From contig JBAKBP010000684.1 of NCBI GenBank assembly GCA_037953745.1, forward strand, positions 64,501 through 128,500: a DNA stretch of 64,000 nt, given 5' to 3'. The DNA is from Lithodes maja (taxonomy: Eukaryota; Arthropoda; Malacostraca; Decapoda; Lithodidae). A program made the translations under genes and the position numbers. The notes under the pieces were generated by a model. It did no database searches and was not told where the DNA came from. It was given only the letters and a program-made list of their open reading frames with translations. Below are positions 21,271 to 31,591 of this stretch, piece by piece (position 1 is the stretch's first letter; every line of letters starts with the position of its first letter).

Positions 21271-21314
21271 TCTAGAAATCCGTTGCTAAGGGATTCAATT
21301 TAACAGAAAATATA

Positions 21315-21322
21315 TACCATAG
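21315..21322 (+). repeat. 8-bp target duplication, left (hAT-like)
   Basis: TACCATAG, matching TACCTTAG at 22755-22762 in 7 of 8 positions. Confidence 0.55.
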
Positions 21323-22754
21323 CAGTGGTGGGCGTGGGCGCGCCGATTTGGGGCTCTGCGCTCTGCGATCCGGTGCGCACTACCAATATAGCGGAGCGCG
21401 GAGCGAGGAGCGGCAAAAATCTGAACTCGGAGTGCAGGCGGGGAGCGCAGCTTGAATTTTGCGCTCCTTTCTGGTGCTCCGGAAGCAATTTTTCCTGTCA
21501 ACAACAGGTTCAAGAACGTCATTATCATGTACAGTCATCGTACGGTGTTATTCACGGTGTTAGTGAACTGTGATACAGTGATACTATGATAGTGACAGAC
21601 TGAGTGCCACCTTCAAACCCTGGAAAGGTAAGAACCTGGCCAGTGCCAGATTTTTGTTTTGTTTTTTTGGCTAAATCTATCAAGTTGGGTGAGAAAGGAA
21701 GGATAATGGTAAAAAAAACACCCCCCTTGTCCATTTTCGCCAGAAATCAGGTCCCCGATAGTCGCGAACGTAGCTGAAACGAGTCAAAAGACACTATAGA
21801 CTTCAGAGACTTTTATCATTTTATGGTATCGTTACCATCGGAATGTTACTTGAATGTATGGGTGGGAGGGTGGTTTGGGGGATGGTGGGGGGAAGGTAGA
21901 AGCGTAATTGACTCGTGTTACAAATACGAAGCCGATTGGTGAGGTAGTTTCGCCACCACAGATTTTTATTGTTTTCATTTTCTTTGTACGGATACGCTGG
22001 AAGTGGATTGTGGGAGGCAGTTGGGGGTGTGGTGGAGGGAAGGCAGAAGGGTAAGGCACTTGTCACACAAATATGGAACCGATTGTTGCAATCGTTTCGC
22101 CGCCACAGATTTTCCTTTTTTTTCCTTGTGAGGCGACCGATAGTCAGCGAGTGGGTGGGAGGAGGGATTTGGGGTAGTGGTGGTGGGTATGCAGAAGGGT
22201 AAGATACATGTGGTAAAAAACTAAAAATATGAAAGCCATAGGTGCAGTCGTTTCGCTGTTACAATTTTTTTTCGGCGAGTCAGTATATAATTATATACGG
22301 ACCTGGCACTGGGCGTTACAACTGACAAGACCCTAGTCCCGGCCGTATATATACCGTCGAAGACTGGTCAGCGGGTCATCCATGATATGATATCAATCAT
22401 ATCATTGATATGACATAAAGAATTACAGAAACTGAGAAAGTGAGAAACTTAAACTTCAGAAAGACACCATGACTTGAGTTTAAAAAAAAAAAAAAAAAAA
22501 AAAATGAATTTAATGAAGTGAAAGACAAAAGATTGTATTAATTTAGGTAAATAATTAAATAACTTCTAGAAGCTGTTTTTTACTTGTTTTTATTATATAC
22601 CTATTTTTGGGAGCGCGGAGCGCAGGAGCGCAGAGCGGGAAGCTCATCGGGTCGACTGACCAAAGGAGCGCGTGAGCGCTGCCGCATTACCTTATGTCTG
22701 AGGAGCGTGGAGCGCTGCCGCATTACCGGTCCCACCGGAGCGCGCCCACCACTG
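21323..22754. mobile_element. Non-autonomous hAT-like element (1432 bp)
   Basis: Ends CAGTGGTGGGCG at left and, reversed, CAGTGGTGGGCG at right, the CAG(T)G start typical of hAT, with an 8-bp flanking duplication. Both ends carry clusters of GGAGCGCGGAGCG-like subterminal repeats. The interior has about three tandem units of 140-160 bp, marked by TTTCGCCRCCACAGATTTT at 21948 and 22088 and a worn copy near 22250, each followed by a G-rich stretch. No transposase frame. An A-run lies at 22481-22504. Confidence 0.65.
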
Positions 22755-22947
22755 TACCTTAGTTAATGCTCGCAGTCTTGGTATTTTTGTATCATTTAAG
22801 AGGTGTTCATGTAGCCCTAACCACGACTGTACTTATATAAATATTCATTAACATTATCGCATCATAACATATCGACTACAATAAAAGTAATATATAGCAA
22901 AATATAGAAATAACCTTCATACATAAGAATAAAAGAAAATAGGAGTC
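22755..22947. other. AT-rich spacer
   Basis: Contains the right-hand TACCTTAG duplication and AT-rich DNA; nothing else recognised. Confidence 0.4.
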
Positions 22948-23556
22948 TACAGAAAGCTAATTGGCTAACACAAGGCAGTTCCCCCTCACACTCAACCCTA
23001 ATTATAAGGCCTAAGTAGCCTATAGAGTCAGACCTAGGCCCAACTCACTAACACATATCGTATATATAGCCTACTAATTATCCTTTGGCTCTAGCCTCTA
23101 CCTTATGCACCTAAACCATTAACTAATTCATAACATTTGATGCTTAATATATTTGTACTATCTGATAATGTTAATGTGTTAATTAATGACATCTAAAATC
23201 AATAATGTAATCCTCTAAACACAGTAACACAGTAACACGAGTAAAGAAAATACTATAGTCTGTGTATTAATGTACATTTTCTTATATGCATTTGCTCCTA
23301 TTACATTTTCTATGTTAAGAAGGGTAGAATAAATTAAAAGTGCGCAGACAATTCGCAAGTATCACTAATCATTTTGGTAGTTTCTCGGTTATATATCGCA
23401 TCATTCTGATATATACGCTTAGACAATATTATGATACATCTATGGCTCGCTTTCCAAAGCGATTTGTTAGGAAATACGAAATGGTGGATATTTTACGATG
23501 ATGTATTTGGAAATCATGGCGGTATCTGAAAACTATACCTATGGCGGGTGGATTTA
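22948..23556 (+). repeat. Repeat R3, copy 1 (5' half)
   Basis: Starts CTACAGAAAGCTAATTGGC as copy 3 (35267) and is colinear with it to GCGGGTGGATTT (23556), where the LINE F copy is inserted in reverse. Confidence 0.7.
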
Positions 23557-24470
23557 ATAATAATAATAATATTTATTCAGTAAGCAATTTACAGAGTTGG
23601 TAACACATAGTTTGTTATAAATATGACATGTACCAGCCTTGCATAATTCCAACTAAGGATAGCCCAATAAGGCCGTTAGGCGTATTTCCATTGGGGTCCT
23701 TGTGGGATTAGGTTAGCTGGGGAAATGGGAGGATAAAGAAATAGATACTTTAGAGAAAGTATTTCTAGGGGGTTATTTTAAGATACCTTACATCCTATAG
23801 TAAATATCAGTAATCCATAATCAGTAATCATTTCAGTTTGGTTTGTCTATCTCTTATGTCGTATTTAGTAGTAGACATAAGCTTGGTGCTCCCTTCTCGC
23901 AGCTGTCCGGTTCAGGTGTTCCTTCAGGCTACGTCTGAAGGAATACAGTGTTCTCTTTTCACGGAATGACTGGGGTAGGTCGTTCCAGTCTTTGATGGCA
24001 GTGAAGAAGAATGTTTGCTTACCCAATCCTTGGATTCTCGGGACCTTAAAACTAAACATCATGTTTCTTGTATTATGTCCACTCCTCTCATTTGCTTTAA
24101 CAAAATCATTCTTTAGATACTCTGGAGCTCTGTCATAGAAAATTTTGAAGGCATTAGTTAGCCTGATTTGTTTGGCCCTGTCAGAGACATTGAGCATACC
24201 TAGTGACTGAAGTTGTTCCTGGCCAACATGTGATCTGGGTCCTAGGTTCAGCATGAACCTAACCATTTTATTTTGAGTGACCTGAAGTTTGTGCTGTGCT
24301 GATTTAGATGATGCAGAGTACCAGGATGACACAGAATAGTCAAAATGACATTGAACAAGCGCTTGGCAGAGGGTCTTTTTGGTCGCCGCGGGCAAGCATC
24401 CCACCTGTCTATACAGGTATTTTATACGTGCTCTACACTTACTCAGGATAGATTCAAAGTATACTAAAAA
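23557..24470 (-). mobile_element. 5'-truncated LINE F copy
   Basis: Reverse copy starting in the last part of the RT/C-terminal domain (24470) and ending with AAATTGCTTACTGAATAAA and (ATT)n at 23557. It lacks the SINE and the C-terminal deletion of the copy at 15.3-19.1 kb, so it documents the undamaged arrangement. It sits inside repeat R3. Confidence 0.7.
23865..24470 (-). pseudogene. LINE F C-terminal domain (truncated)
   Basis: Open frame ending TAA/TAG at 23865: SKCRARIKYL, CLPAATKKTLCQAL, FMLNLGPRSHVGQ, then DLPQSFREKRTLYSFR and RREHQAYVYY. The end is what intact family members should have. It lacks all catalytic RT motifs because of 5' truncation. Confidence 0.65.
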
Positions 24471-24569
24471 AAGTATGTGGGAGCGCGGAGCAGAGTAGAC
24501 GTGTGCCGCCTGAGCTCTGCCTCCCATGTTACAAAGACTGTTCTATCGAAACCTTTAATTGCTATTGGG

Positions 24570-24836
24570 ATGGCTCCTGACGTAAAGTGTTATAAATGCG
24601 ATAAAACTGATGGGGAGAGAGAGAAGTTAAAGTGGATTGGATGCTCAACTTGCAAAAACTGGGCCCATATCAAATGTGAACACTTGATTGGCATAAAGAC
24701 TGAAAACGTAGCGCACATAAACTATGTCTGTGATCCATGTAAGACAAAGCTTGGAGTGTTAACTTCATTTAAGAATGAAATGGAAAACATAAAGAAAGAA
24801 ATGATGAAAGAATTGATTGAATTCAAAGAAATGATG
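24570..24836 (+). CDS. PHD-finger ORF1 of a LINE (cut by gap)
   Basis: ATG at 24570, MAPDVKCYKCDKTDGE..., with C-x2-C...C-x2-C...H-x2-C...C-x2-C spacing (CYKC, CSTC, HIKC, CDPC), a PHD-like zinc finger, then a Lys/Glu coiled coil (NEMENIKKEMMKELIEF) that runs into the assembly gap. This is the usual ORF1 layout of CR1-type LINEs. The leader from 24478 has AGCGCGGAGC. The 5' end lies almost head to head with the 23557-24470 copy. Confidence 0.55.
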
Positions 24837-25036
24837 NNNNNNNNNNNNNNNNNNNNNNNNNNNNNNNNNNNNNNNNNNNNNNNNNNNNNNNNNNNNNNNN
24901 NNNNNNNNNNNNNNNNNNNNNNNNNNNNNNNNNNNNNNNNNNNNNNNNNNNNNNNNNNNNNNNNNNNNNNNNNNNNNNNNNNNNNNNNNNNNNNNNNNNN
25001 NNNNNNNNNNNNNNNNNNNNNNNNNNNNNNNNNNNN
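24837..25036. other. Assembly gap, 200 N
   Basis: Exactly 200 unknown bases, a round number that suggests a scaffold join of unknown true size. The left side is a plus-strand LINE ORF1 and the right side the RNase H of a minus-strand Gypsy element, so the 3' end and 3' LTR of copy C are missing here. Confidence 0.95.
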
Positions 25037-27193
25037 GGTGGTTGGTATACACTACCACGACTGGCCCATAGGCAGGAACATAGACCTCAAAGTGTCTGAG
25101 CACTAACACGATTGCCAACAGTTCCTTTTCAACAACCGAATAGTTTTTCTGTGCTGAATTAAACTTCTTTGAAAAGAAACTGACTGAATGCTCAAGACCT
25201 TCCTCATCTGTCTGCAAAAGTACGGCACCAGCCCCTACTCCGTCGCCATCAGTCGCCAACTGAAATGGTCGTTCAAAGTCCGGGGCCCTGAGGATAGGGT
25301 GAGTGCATAAAAGGTGTTTAACTACTCGAAACGCCTGCTCACACTCAGGTGCCCAGCGGAACTTTTTATCTTTAGCTAGTAGATCTGTCAAAGGAGCTAA
25401 CACAGTAGAATAACCTCTTATAAAGCGGCGGTAATACCCAATCATGCCCAAAAATCTCATGATCTGCCGCTTGGTGGTCGGCCTGGGGAACAAGTCGATA
25501 GCCTGTATCTTCTGTTGGGGCGGGCTCACCTGCCCTAACCCAACCACAAACCCCAGATACTGCACCGTGGCTTGCACAAAGTCACACTTGCCCAGATTAA
25601 CCACCAAGCCTGCTTTACCAAGTTGACTAAATAAGGCTTCTATGTGCTCACAGTGACTTTGGAAATCGTTGTCATAAATGATCACGTCATCAAGGTAGAC
25701 AGTACAGTTTGGGATGTCTGCTACGATGTCGTTCATTAAGCTCTGGAAAGTGGCCGGTGCATTTTTCAGACCATATGGCATCACGTTGCAACGGTAAGTA
25801 CTGCCATCCACCACAAACCCGCACACCTCTGTAGCCCGCTCAGACAGTGGTACTTGCCAGTAGCCTTTGACGAGGTCTACCTTGGTCAAGTACCTTGCTT
25901 TCCCGATCTTATCCACACTGTCATCCACCCGGGGAAGAGGATATGCATTGGTGGGGGTCAACCCGTTCAACCGCCTAAAGTCAATGCAGAACCGAACTTT
26001 TCCATCAGGTTTGGGCTGCAGAGTGACAGGAGAAGTCCACCGTACTACCCCCTGTTCGATCAAGCCTCTCACCAGCATATACTCCAGCTCATCCCTGAGC
26101 GCTGGGAGTTTAATGGGTGGCACCCAATAAGGTATCGACTTGAAGGGGGGGTGCTCTCCTACATCGACGTCATGCACCGCTTGAGTAGTGAGGCCTGGGT
26201 GCTCGGCAAATACAGTGGGGTATGAATCGAACAGGCGCTGCACTGCCACCTGCTGTTCCTCCGGCAGGTGCGCCAGAGCATCATGCGCACATTGGCTCGA
26301 ATTCCCCGCCCACTGATCAGCCGAGACATGACAATCCCAGTTATCATCCACCTGATCATTGCTGCCCCCCTCTCCTTCTCCACCATGACCGCAGCAGGTC
26401 AACACAGGGACAGCTAGTGACTCAGGTGGGCGCCTCACATACTCCTTCAACAAATTAATGTGGCATAGTTGGTTACGCTTCTTCCGGTCTGGAGTGGCAA
26501 CGAGGTAATCCAGATCGGAGATCTTTGACACCACCCGATAAGGCCCAGCGTACTTGGCAGCCAGATGATGACCTGCCAAAGGCAACAGGACCAACACCTC
26601 TTGACCTACCTGAAACTCCCGGAGTTTCGCCATAGTATCGTACCTGTCCTTCATACGGGCCTGCGAACTCACCAAATTACGCCCGGCCAGCTCCAGACTT
26701 CTAAGCATTCTCTCTCTGCTCTCGAGGACGTATCTCAACATAGAACATGGCACAGCGGTACCCTCCCAAATCTCCTTCACCATGTGGAGAGGGCCCCTCA
26801 CCCGATGCCCGAAAACAAGCTCATTCGGACTGAAACCGAGACTCTCTCCAGGTACTTCTCTTGCCGCGAACAAAACATACGGCAGACCAAGGTCCCAATC
26901 CTTTCCGTTCTCTGCGCAATAACATCGAAGCATGCTTTTCAGCGTGGCGTGCCACCTCTCCAACACCCCTTGACTCTCCGGGTGATACGTAGAAGAGACG
27001 ACAGTGCTGATGCCATGCTGAATCATAGTTTGTTTGAACAGATTAGATGTAAAATTAGAACCTTGGTCCGATTGCACCTCTTGCGGGTAACCATACCGCG
27101 AGCAATACAAGAGCAGGTTCCGGACAACAGTTTTCGCTGTGCCATTTCTCATTGGATATGCATCAGGATAACGAGTGGCCACATCCATGATAG
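25037..27193 (-). pseudogene. Gypsy copy C pol, part 2: INT core, RT, RH (cut by gap)
   Basis: Open frame of about 720 codons. In order: integrase core from MDVATRYPDAYPM with QSDQGSNF and HPESQGVLERWH (Asp and Glu of DDE), GPYRV (GPY module), a Gly/Glu linker, then RT with KPDGKVRFCIDFRRLNG, LTKVDLVKGYW, YGLKNAPATFQ and TVYLDDVI, then RNase H (ATDGDGVGAGAVLL, where the usual D-A-S is D-G-D) up to YTNH at the gap (D changed to N). So INT precedes RT. Part 1 is split off by a TTAA MITE at 27198-27422. Confidence 0.75.
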
Positions 27194-27426
27194 TTAACCC
27201 TCTCCGACATATGACGCAATTTGAGCCTATTAGGGATACTTTAAAGCCTTTGTTACCATCAGGGGTATTTAGAAACCTTTAGTTTAGTTACTTCAACCTC
27301 TGCAGTTGTCTTTGAGTTAGCTGTGGGCAGAAAACTAATTTTGGAGAGGTAATTATAAGGGTGAGAGAACTCTATTCTTATTGCTAATCTGGCAACCTCT
27401 GCATCATATGTGCGTGAAAGGGTTAA
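27194..27426. mobile_element. TTAA MITE M1 (225 bp plus TTAA each side)
   Basis: TTAA at 27194-27197 and 27423-27426. Ends read TTAACCCTCTCCGACATATG and, reversed, TTAACCCTTTCACGCACATA, imperfect inverted repeats. Removing the 225 bp plus one TTAA rejoins the integrase frame between LLT and IMDV, as in copy E. Same family as M4 (50713-50941), roughly 90% identical by eye, in reverse orientation. The TTAA duplication and CCY start fit the piggyBac superfamily. Confidence 0.8.
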
Positions 27427-28873
27427 TAGAAATGTATTACCGGCACTAGTAGGGGGTAGGGGTCCGACCATATCAATGATGACCTTACTGAAGGGCGGTC
27501 CACTGACAGGAATGGGGTGCAACGGGGCTCTCGGAATTGTTTGGTTAGGTTTTCCCACCCTCTGGCACGTATGACACCTTGCTATCCAGGTTACCACCTG
27601 CCCCTTCAACCCCGGCCACCAAAACAATTTTTCTAAAGCCGCCACCGTTTTTCTCACCCTTAGATGTCCTGCCAGTGGTATGTCATGCGCCAACCTCAGT
27701 AGGCTATCCCTGCACTCCCGTGGCACCACCAACTGGTCCACTACTCCGGACCCCTCTTGCCAACTACGTTTAGGGTCTTGAAAACGCCTATAGAGGATGC
27801 CTTCTAAATAAAAAAAATCTCCTGGCTGCGCATCACCGTCCTCGTCGAGCTCTACAGCTCCATTAGCACACGTTTGGAGCTCAGGGTCCTCTAGTTGCAA
27901 CCGACGTATATCTGAGGGTGCCAAGCGATCTAACTGCTCCCGGAGCAATGCATGACCTTCCCCGATACTGGGCTGCTCCCTCTGTCTCTCTCGATGTACA
28001 TAACGTTGCTGTCGTGGAGACTCGTCATGCCCAGCCTCGTCACTCTCGATGACAGGCCCAGGGGCTACTCCAGAATTAAGTAATGGTGCTAATACTGAAT
28101 CACCCAGGAGAGCCGCCGAGTCAAAACTCTAAAAACCAACTCCAGCTTTAGCTTCCTCCTGTTGATCGTTCCTCCGCTGGTCTGAAGACGGAGGACTAGG
28201 CTGTGACACTTTAGCTGCCCGAGCTCGGGTGACAACACACGCCATGGGTTGTGTCTGGCACCGCTCGACCCACTCTTGCTCTTCCCTACTCACGTCGGCC
28301 GGCCTCTCGGCAACGACTAAGGGTAGAACCTCAGAAGCGGGCATTGCAAAGTCGTTGCCGAGAAGAAGGTCGACGCCCTCCACTGGCAGTTTCTCCACAA
28401 TCCCGACATCCAATTCACGTGCCACACCATCCACCTCCAACTCCAACCGCACCAGCGGGTATGACCGAGTTGCATTAATACCCTGCACCACCACCACCCG
28501 AGCCGCGTTTATAGGGTAGCCAGTCAAGTTTTTCATCAGAGTCTGGGAAGCACCTGTATCATGCAAAACCTCTACTCCATGCTTGCGCCCCGCCCACATC
28601 ACACAACCCCGCCCTCTATGGTCGCAAAATACATCCTGAGCAGGGTTCGAGCCTCCCAGGTGCTTCTGCATTGGCTGTGCCTCAGCCTCTGACGAACTGC
28701 CCCGGGCAAACTCAGATGACTTCGGAGACACACCAATGTTGCAGGCCAAAGACACAGCTGCTGTAGGTGGTTTGCTAGGACAGACTCTTGCAAAGTGCCC
28801 CTTTTCATGACAATGTTAACACTCCAACTCCCCTTTGGGCTTCCCATGGTACTGGGAAGGGCCCGGCCCCTTC
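27427..28873 (-). pseudogene. Gypsy copy C pol, part 1: zinc knuckle, protease, INT N-terminus
   Basis: Reads GELEC-stop-HCHEKGHFARVC (TAA at 28816-28818 in the CCHC knuckle), protease DTGASQTLM and LLLGNDFAMP, TAG at 28129-28131, then HALLREQLDRL, and the integrase zinc domain (AHDIPLAGHLRVRKT, CHTCQ) and first catalytic Asp (VIIDMVGP). Ends at MITE M1. Two nonsense changes plus insertions make it inactive. Confidence 0.75.
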
Positions 28874-29505
28874 TTAACCCGGGAGCTGCGGGGAGACTCT
28901 TAAGAGTTCCCCCGGCGGACTGCGGGAAGACTCTTGAGAGTAAGTAAAATAAAAAATCAACTTTTGACATCGAAAAAAAAAAATATATTTTTATTTTTTT
29001 TATTTTTTTATTTTTTTTGGCCCCTGGGCCATGCAAAATCTCAGTCCTCTACCTCCCCTCCTTCCCCACTTTCCTCCTCTCCTTCAGTTATCACCTATTT
29101 TCCCTATTATTCCCTTATTCTGAGGTATATTTTTGTGCTAACATTAGCGAGTTGCAAGCAGGGTGTTGTCATCACTGATGGCAAGCGAGTGCAAGAGAGA
29201 GAGAGAGAGTATCGATCGACTGTGTCTCAGTGGCCTTGGGGGAAATTGGCGGGAAAGCAGTTTGCCTCACCCATACATTATACAACTCGCGGGCTATATC
29301 TCCGATTTTGACCATCCAAACGCTGTTTTCACTCGTTTTATTGTTGTTTCAGGTTAATACCTTTATAATCAACCCATAATAGGCGCATATGGATAATTAT
29401 TAATGCTATTAATGGTACAATGAATATTTTAGTGATGGAAACACCTCAAATACGTCAGCACAGGGGGACGTTTTCAATTACCCCCATGCGCACTTGTTAG
29501 GTTAA
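28874..29505. mobile_element. TTAA element M2 (624 bp plus TTAA each side)
   Basis: TTAA at 28874-28877 and 29502-29505. Copy D has a single TTAA at the same place (63947-63952, in CATTTAAGAAGG), so the insertion and duplication are exact. Ends read TTAACCCGGGAGC and, reversed, TTAACCTAACAAG: both TTAACCY. The left end has GGGGAGACTC and TTAAGAGTTCCCC palindromic blocks repeated near 28921-28945, then an AT-rich tract (28972-29020). No transposase. Open stretches inside are not convincing genes. Confidence 0.75.
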
Positions 29506-30743
29506 ATGGGACGGTGCTAGTCTTGTGGTCAGTCTTGGTATCATGGCTCTTGTACTTGTTTGCATAAGGTATATCACTAACTCGGGGGGGTGGGGCATCA
29601 CGCCCCTTGTTACCTGCCTTACTACGCTGGGCAGACCCGCACCCACGAATTAGTGATAGCCGGAGGTCAGCCATCTCAGCTGCCTCCTGTAGAGTTTCTG
29701 GTTGCTTTTCTTAAAGGTTTAACGTCAGGTCGCCGCCCGTGCATTTGAAAAACTGCTCTAAAAGCACCAACTGTTTAATGTCGTCAAACGTAGTAGCTTT
29801 CTCCGACCTCAGCCAATTCCCAAAAGCATCGGACAGCTCCCGGGCATGCTCCAAAAAGGTGCTCTCCCGACCCTTGGTAACACCCCGGAACTTCAACCTG
29901 TACGTCTCTGGTTGTCGTTCGTATGCTCTCAGGACAGCCTCCTTGAGTTCCTCATACATAATACAAGACTCTATAGGCAACGCATCGTAGGCTTTAAGAC
30001 CCTTGCCTATTAATCTAGAGGATAAAAGTGCTGCCCATTTATTCTCTGGCCACTGGTGTTCCTGGCACTTCTTCTCAAAGCGTGTGAAAAATTCTGTTAC
30101 ACCACTCTCATCAAACACCGGAACCAGTTTCAATAAGTGCGAGAGAGACTGCTCATGAACACGGTTACCAGCCCCAAGTCGCTGTCCCGTTGTCTCTACT
30201 CGCGACTTCTCTACGTCCATGTCGGCACAGTACCTAGTCGACTCTAAATCAGCTTGGATTTTTACTAGCTTGGCTCTCTCTTTTATCTTGGCTAATTCTA
30301 ATTGCTGCTGATGCTGAAGCTTAGCTAATTCGAGCTTAAACAATAATTCTGGAGATAACCCTTGAGGAGGTGAAGGTGCTACAATATTTGAAATTACCGG
30401 TGGTCCCCCCAGGGGCAACCCACCCTGCCAGTCACCACCCAACTGCGGAAGCGTACCCGGGGTCGGCAAACTACTGGGATGGCTGGGAGTCGAGTGTAGG
30501 GGAAGCATGGCCGAAGGGCTCTGAGCACTCAACCCATCTCGCTCACCAGTCACCCTGCCCAGTACACACGTTATCAAGTTATCCTTGGTCATGCTGCTAG
30601 TAACCGCATGACCGATAGCTGTGGCCAGGCATTGAAGACCGTACCGATCCATACCCTCCAACCGCTCGGCAGTAACAGGCCATTGCAAAAATATCCTAGC
30701 ATCCTCCTCACAGTTCACCCAATTAACCCTTTCATCATGCTGC

Positions 30744-31299
30744 GGGAGAGGGTACAACAGGGGAAGAGGGTTGTAGGAACGCTAAAAGCAGTAACAAGAA
30801 ATAGGGTGGTCAGTATGGAAGTGAAGAAGTCCTTGCATGTTGTGTGGTAATCCCGACACTGACTTACGGAAGCGAAGCATGGACGTTGGTTGAGAGACTC
30901 AGACCAAGAGTGAGAGCAGTGGAAATGAATTACTTAAGGAGTGCGTGCGGAGTTACATGGAGGGATAGACAGACTAATGAGGAAGTAAGAAGGAGGTGTG
31001 GTGTGGAGGTAGATGTGCTGGAAAGTGTGAAAAGGAACAACTTGAGATGGTTCGGCCATATGGAACGTATGGAAAGCGAGAAAATGACTAAGAGGGTGTA
31101 CGAGAGCGAGGTGGAGGGACAGAGGGGGAGAGGTAGACCGAATATGAGGTGGAAGGATGGAGTGAGGAACTACATGAACGAAGGCGGTGCTGGTTGGGGG
31201 GAGGGGCGTCGACTGACTGGGGACAGAGGTGCATGGGGGCGGTTCGTTCGTGGCCACCCCTTCGGGGATCACGGCGTCAGGCAATAGATAGATAGATAG
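30744..31299 (+). mobile_element. 5'-truncated RTE-like LINE in gag of copy C
   Basis: Flanked by a perfect 10-bp duplication ATCATGCTGC (30734-30743 and 31300-31309). It holds the last part of the RT protein (30844-31287) and ends GCAATAGATAGATAGATAG. The 3' region has CCCC-TTC-GGGG hairpin at 31257-31267. It inserted after gag C was in place. Confidence 0.85.
30844..31287 (+). pseudogene. RTE-like LINE RT C-terminus (truncated)
   Basis: Frame with LTYGSEAWTL, YLRSACGVTWRDR, NEEVRRRCGVEVD, NLRWFGHMERME, RVYESEVEGQRGRGRPNMRW and RGHPFGDHGVRQ. The TAG stop at 31285-31287 is the first TAG of the ATAG tail. Intact in this stretch, and better preserved than the matching part of the long copy at 42.4 kb. 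Confidence 0.7.
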
Positions 31300-31581
31300 A
31301 TCATGCTGCTGTTCCTCAGTTTCGACATTACGTACTGTGTCTCCATTCTCCTCTGACCCGGTATAAGACATGATGCTCACAAAAATTTCTCACCACAATA
31401 TTCAGAAAAGAAGTACCCCAAACTCTTATGTAGCACTATTCACTTGCCAAAAATGTCTGAAGACTCTCAAGTGCTATACTACTTTGCCAAAAAAAAATTT
31501 ACGTGCCCACTATATTCCTCAATAAAACAAATGACCACAACAATCCTGCAATTATCTCTTAGTTCACAAGATCCTGAGCTA

Positions 31582-31589
31582 GGTCGCCA
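31582..31589 (-). promoter_or_regulatory. Primer-binding site, copy C
   Basis: Minus strand TGGCGACC directly after ATAACA-AA, as in copies A, D and E. Confidence 0.65.
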
Positions 31590-31591
31590 TT

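Larger units (their letters stand above)
29506..31371 (-). pseudogene. Gag of Gypsy copy C, broken
   Basis: Begins MSYTGSEENGD at 31371, is interrupted by an RTE fragment at 30744-31299, and resumes HDERVNWVNCEEDARIF. Contains the YGLQCLATAIG SAP-like block, a coiled coil (LELAKIKERAKLVKIQ), the LSHLLKLVPVFDE...FEKKCQEH block and a SCAN-like region (ETYRLKFRGVTKG..., LVLLEQFFKCTG). A TAA at 29711-29713 breaks the region; the frame continues MADLRLSLIRGC to the TTAA element. One insertion and one nonsense change at least. Confidence 0.75.

Noticed and set aside
22481..22504. A-run in the hAT-like element as a retroposon tail
   Set aside because: It lies internally and has no target duplication of its own.
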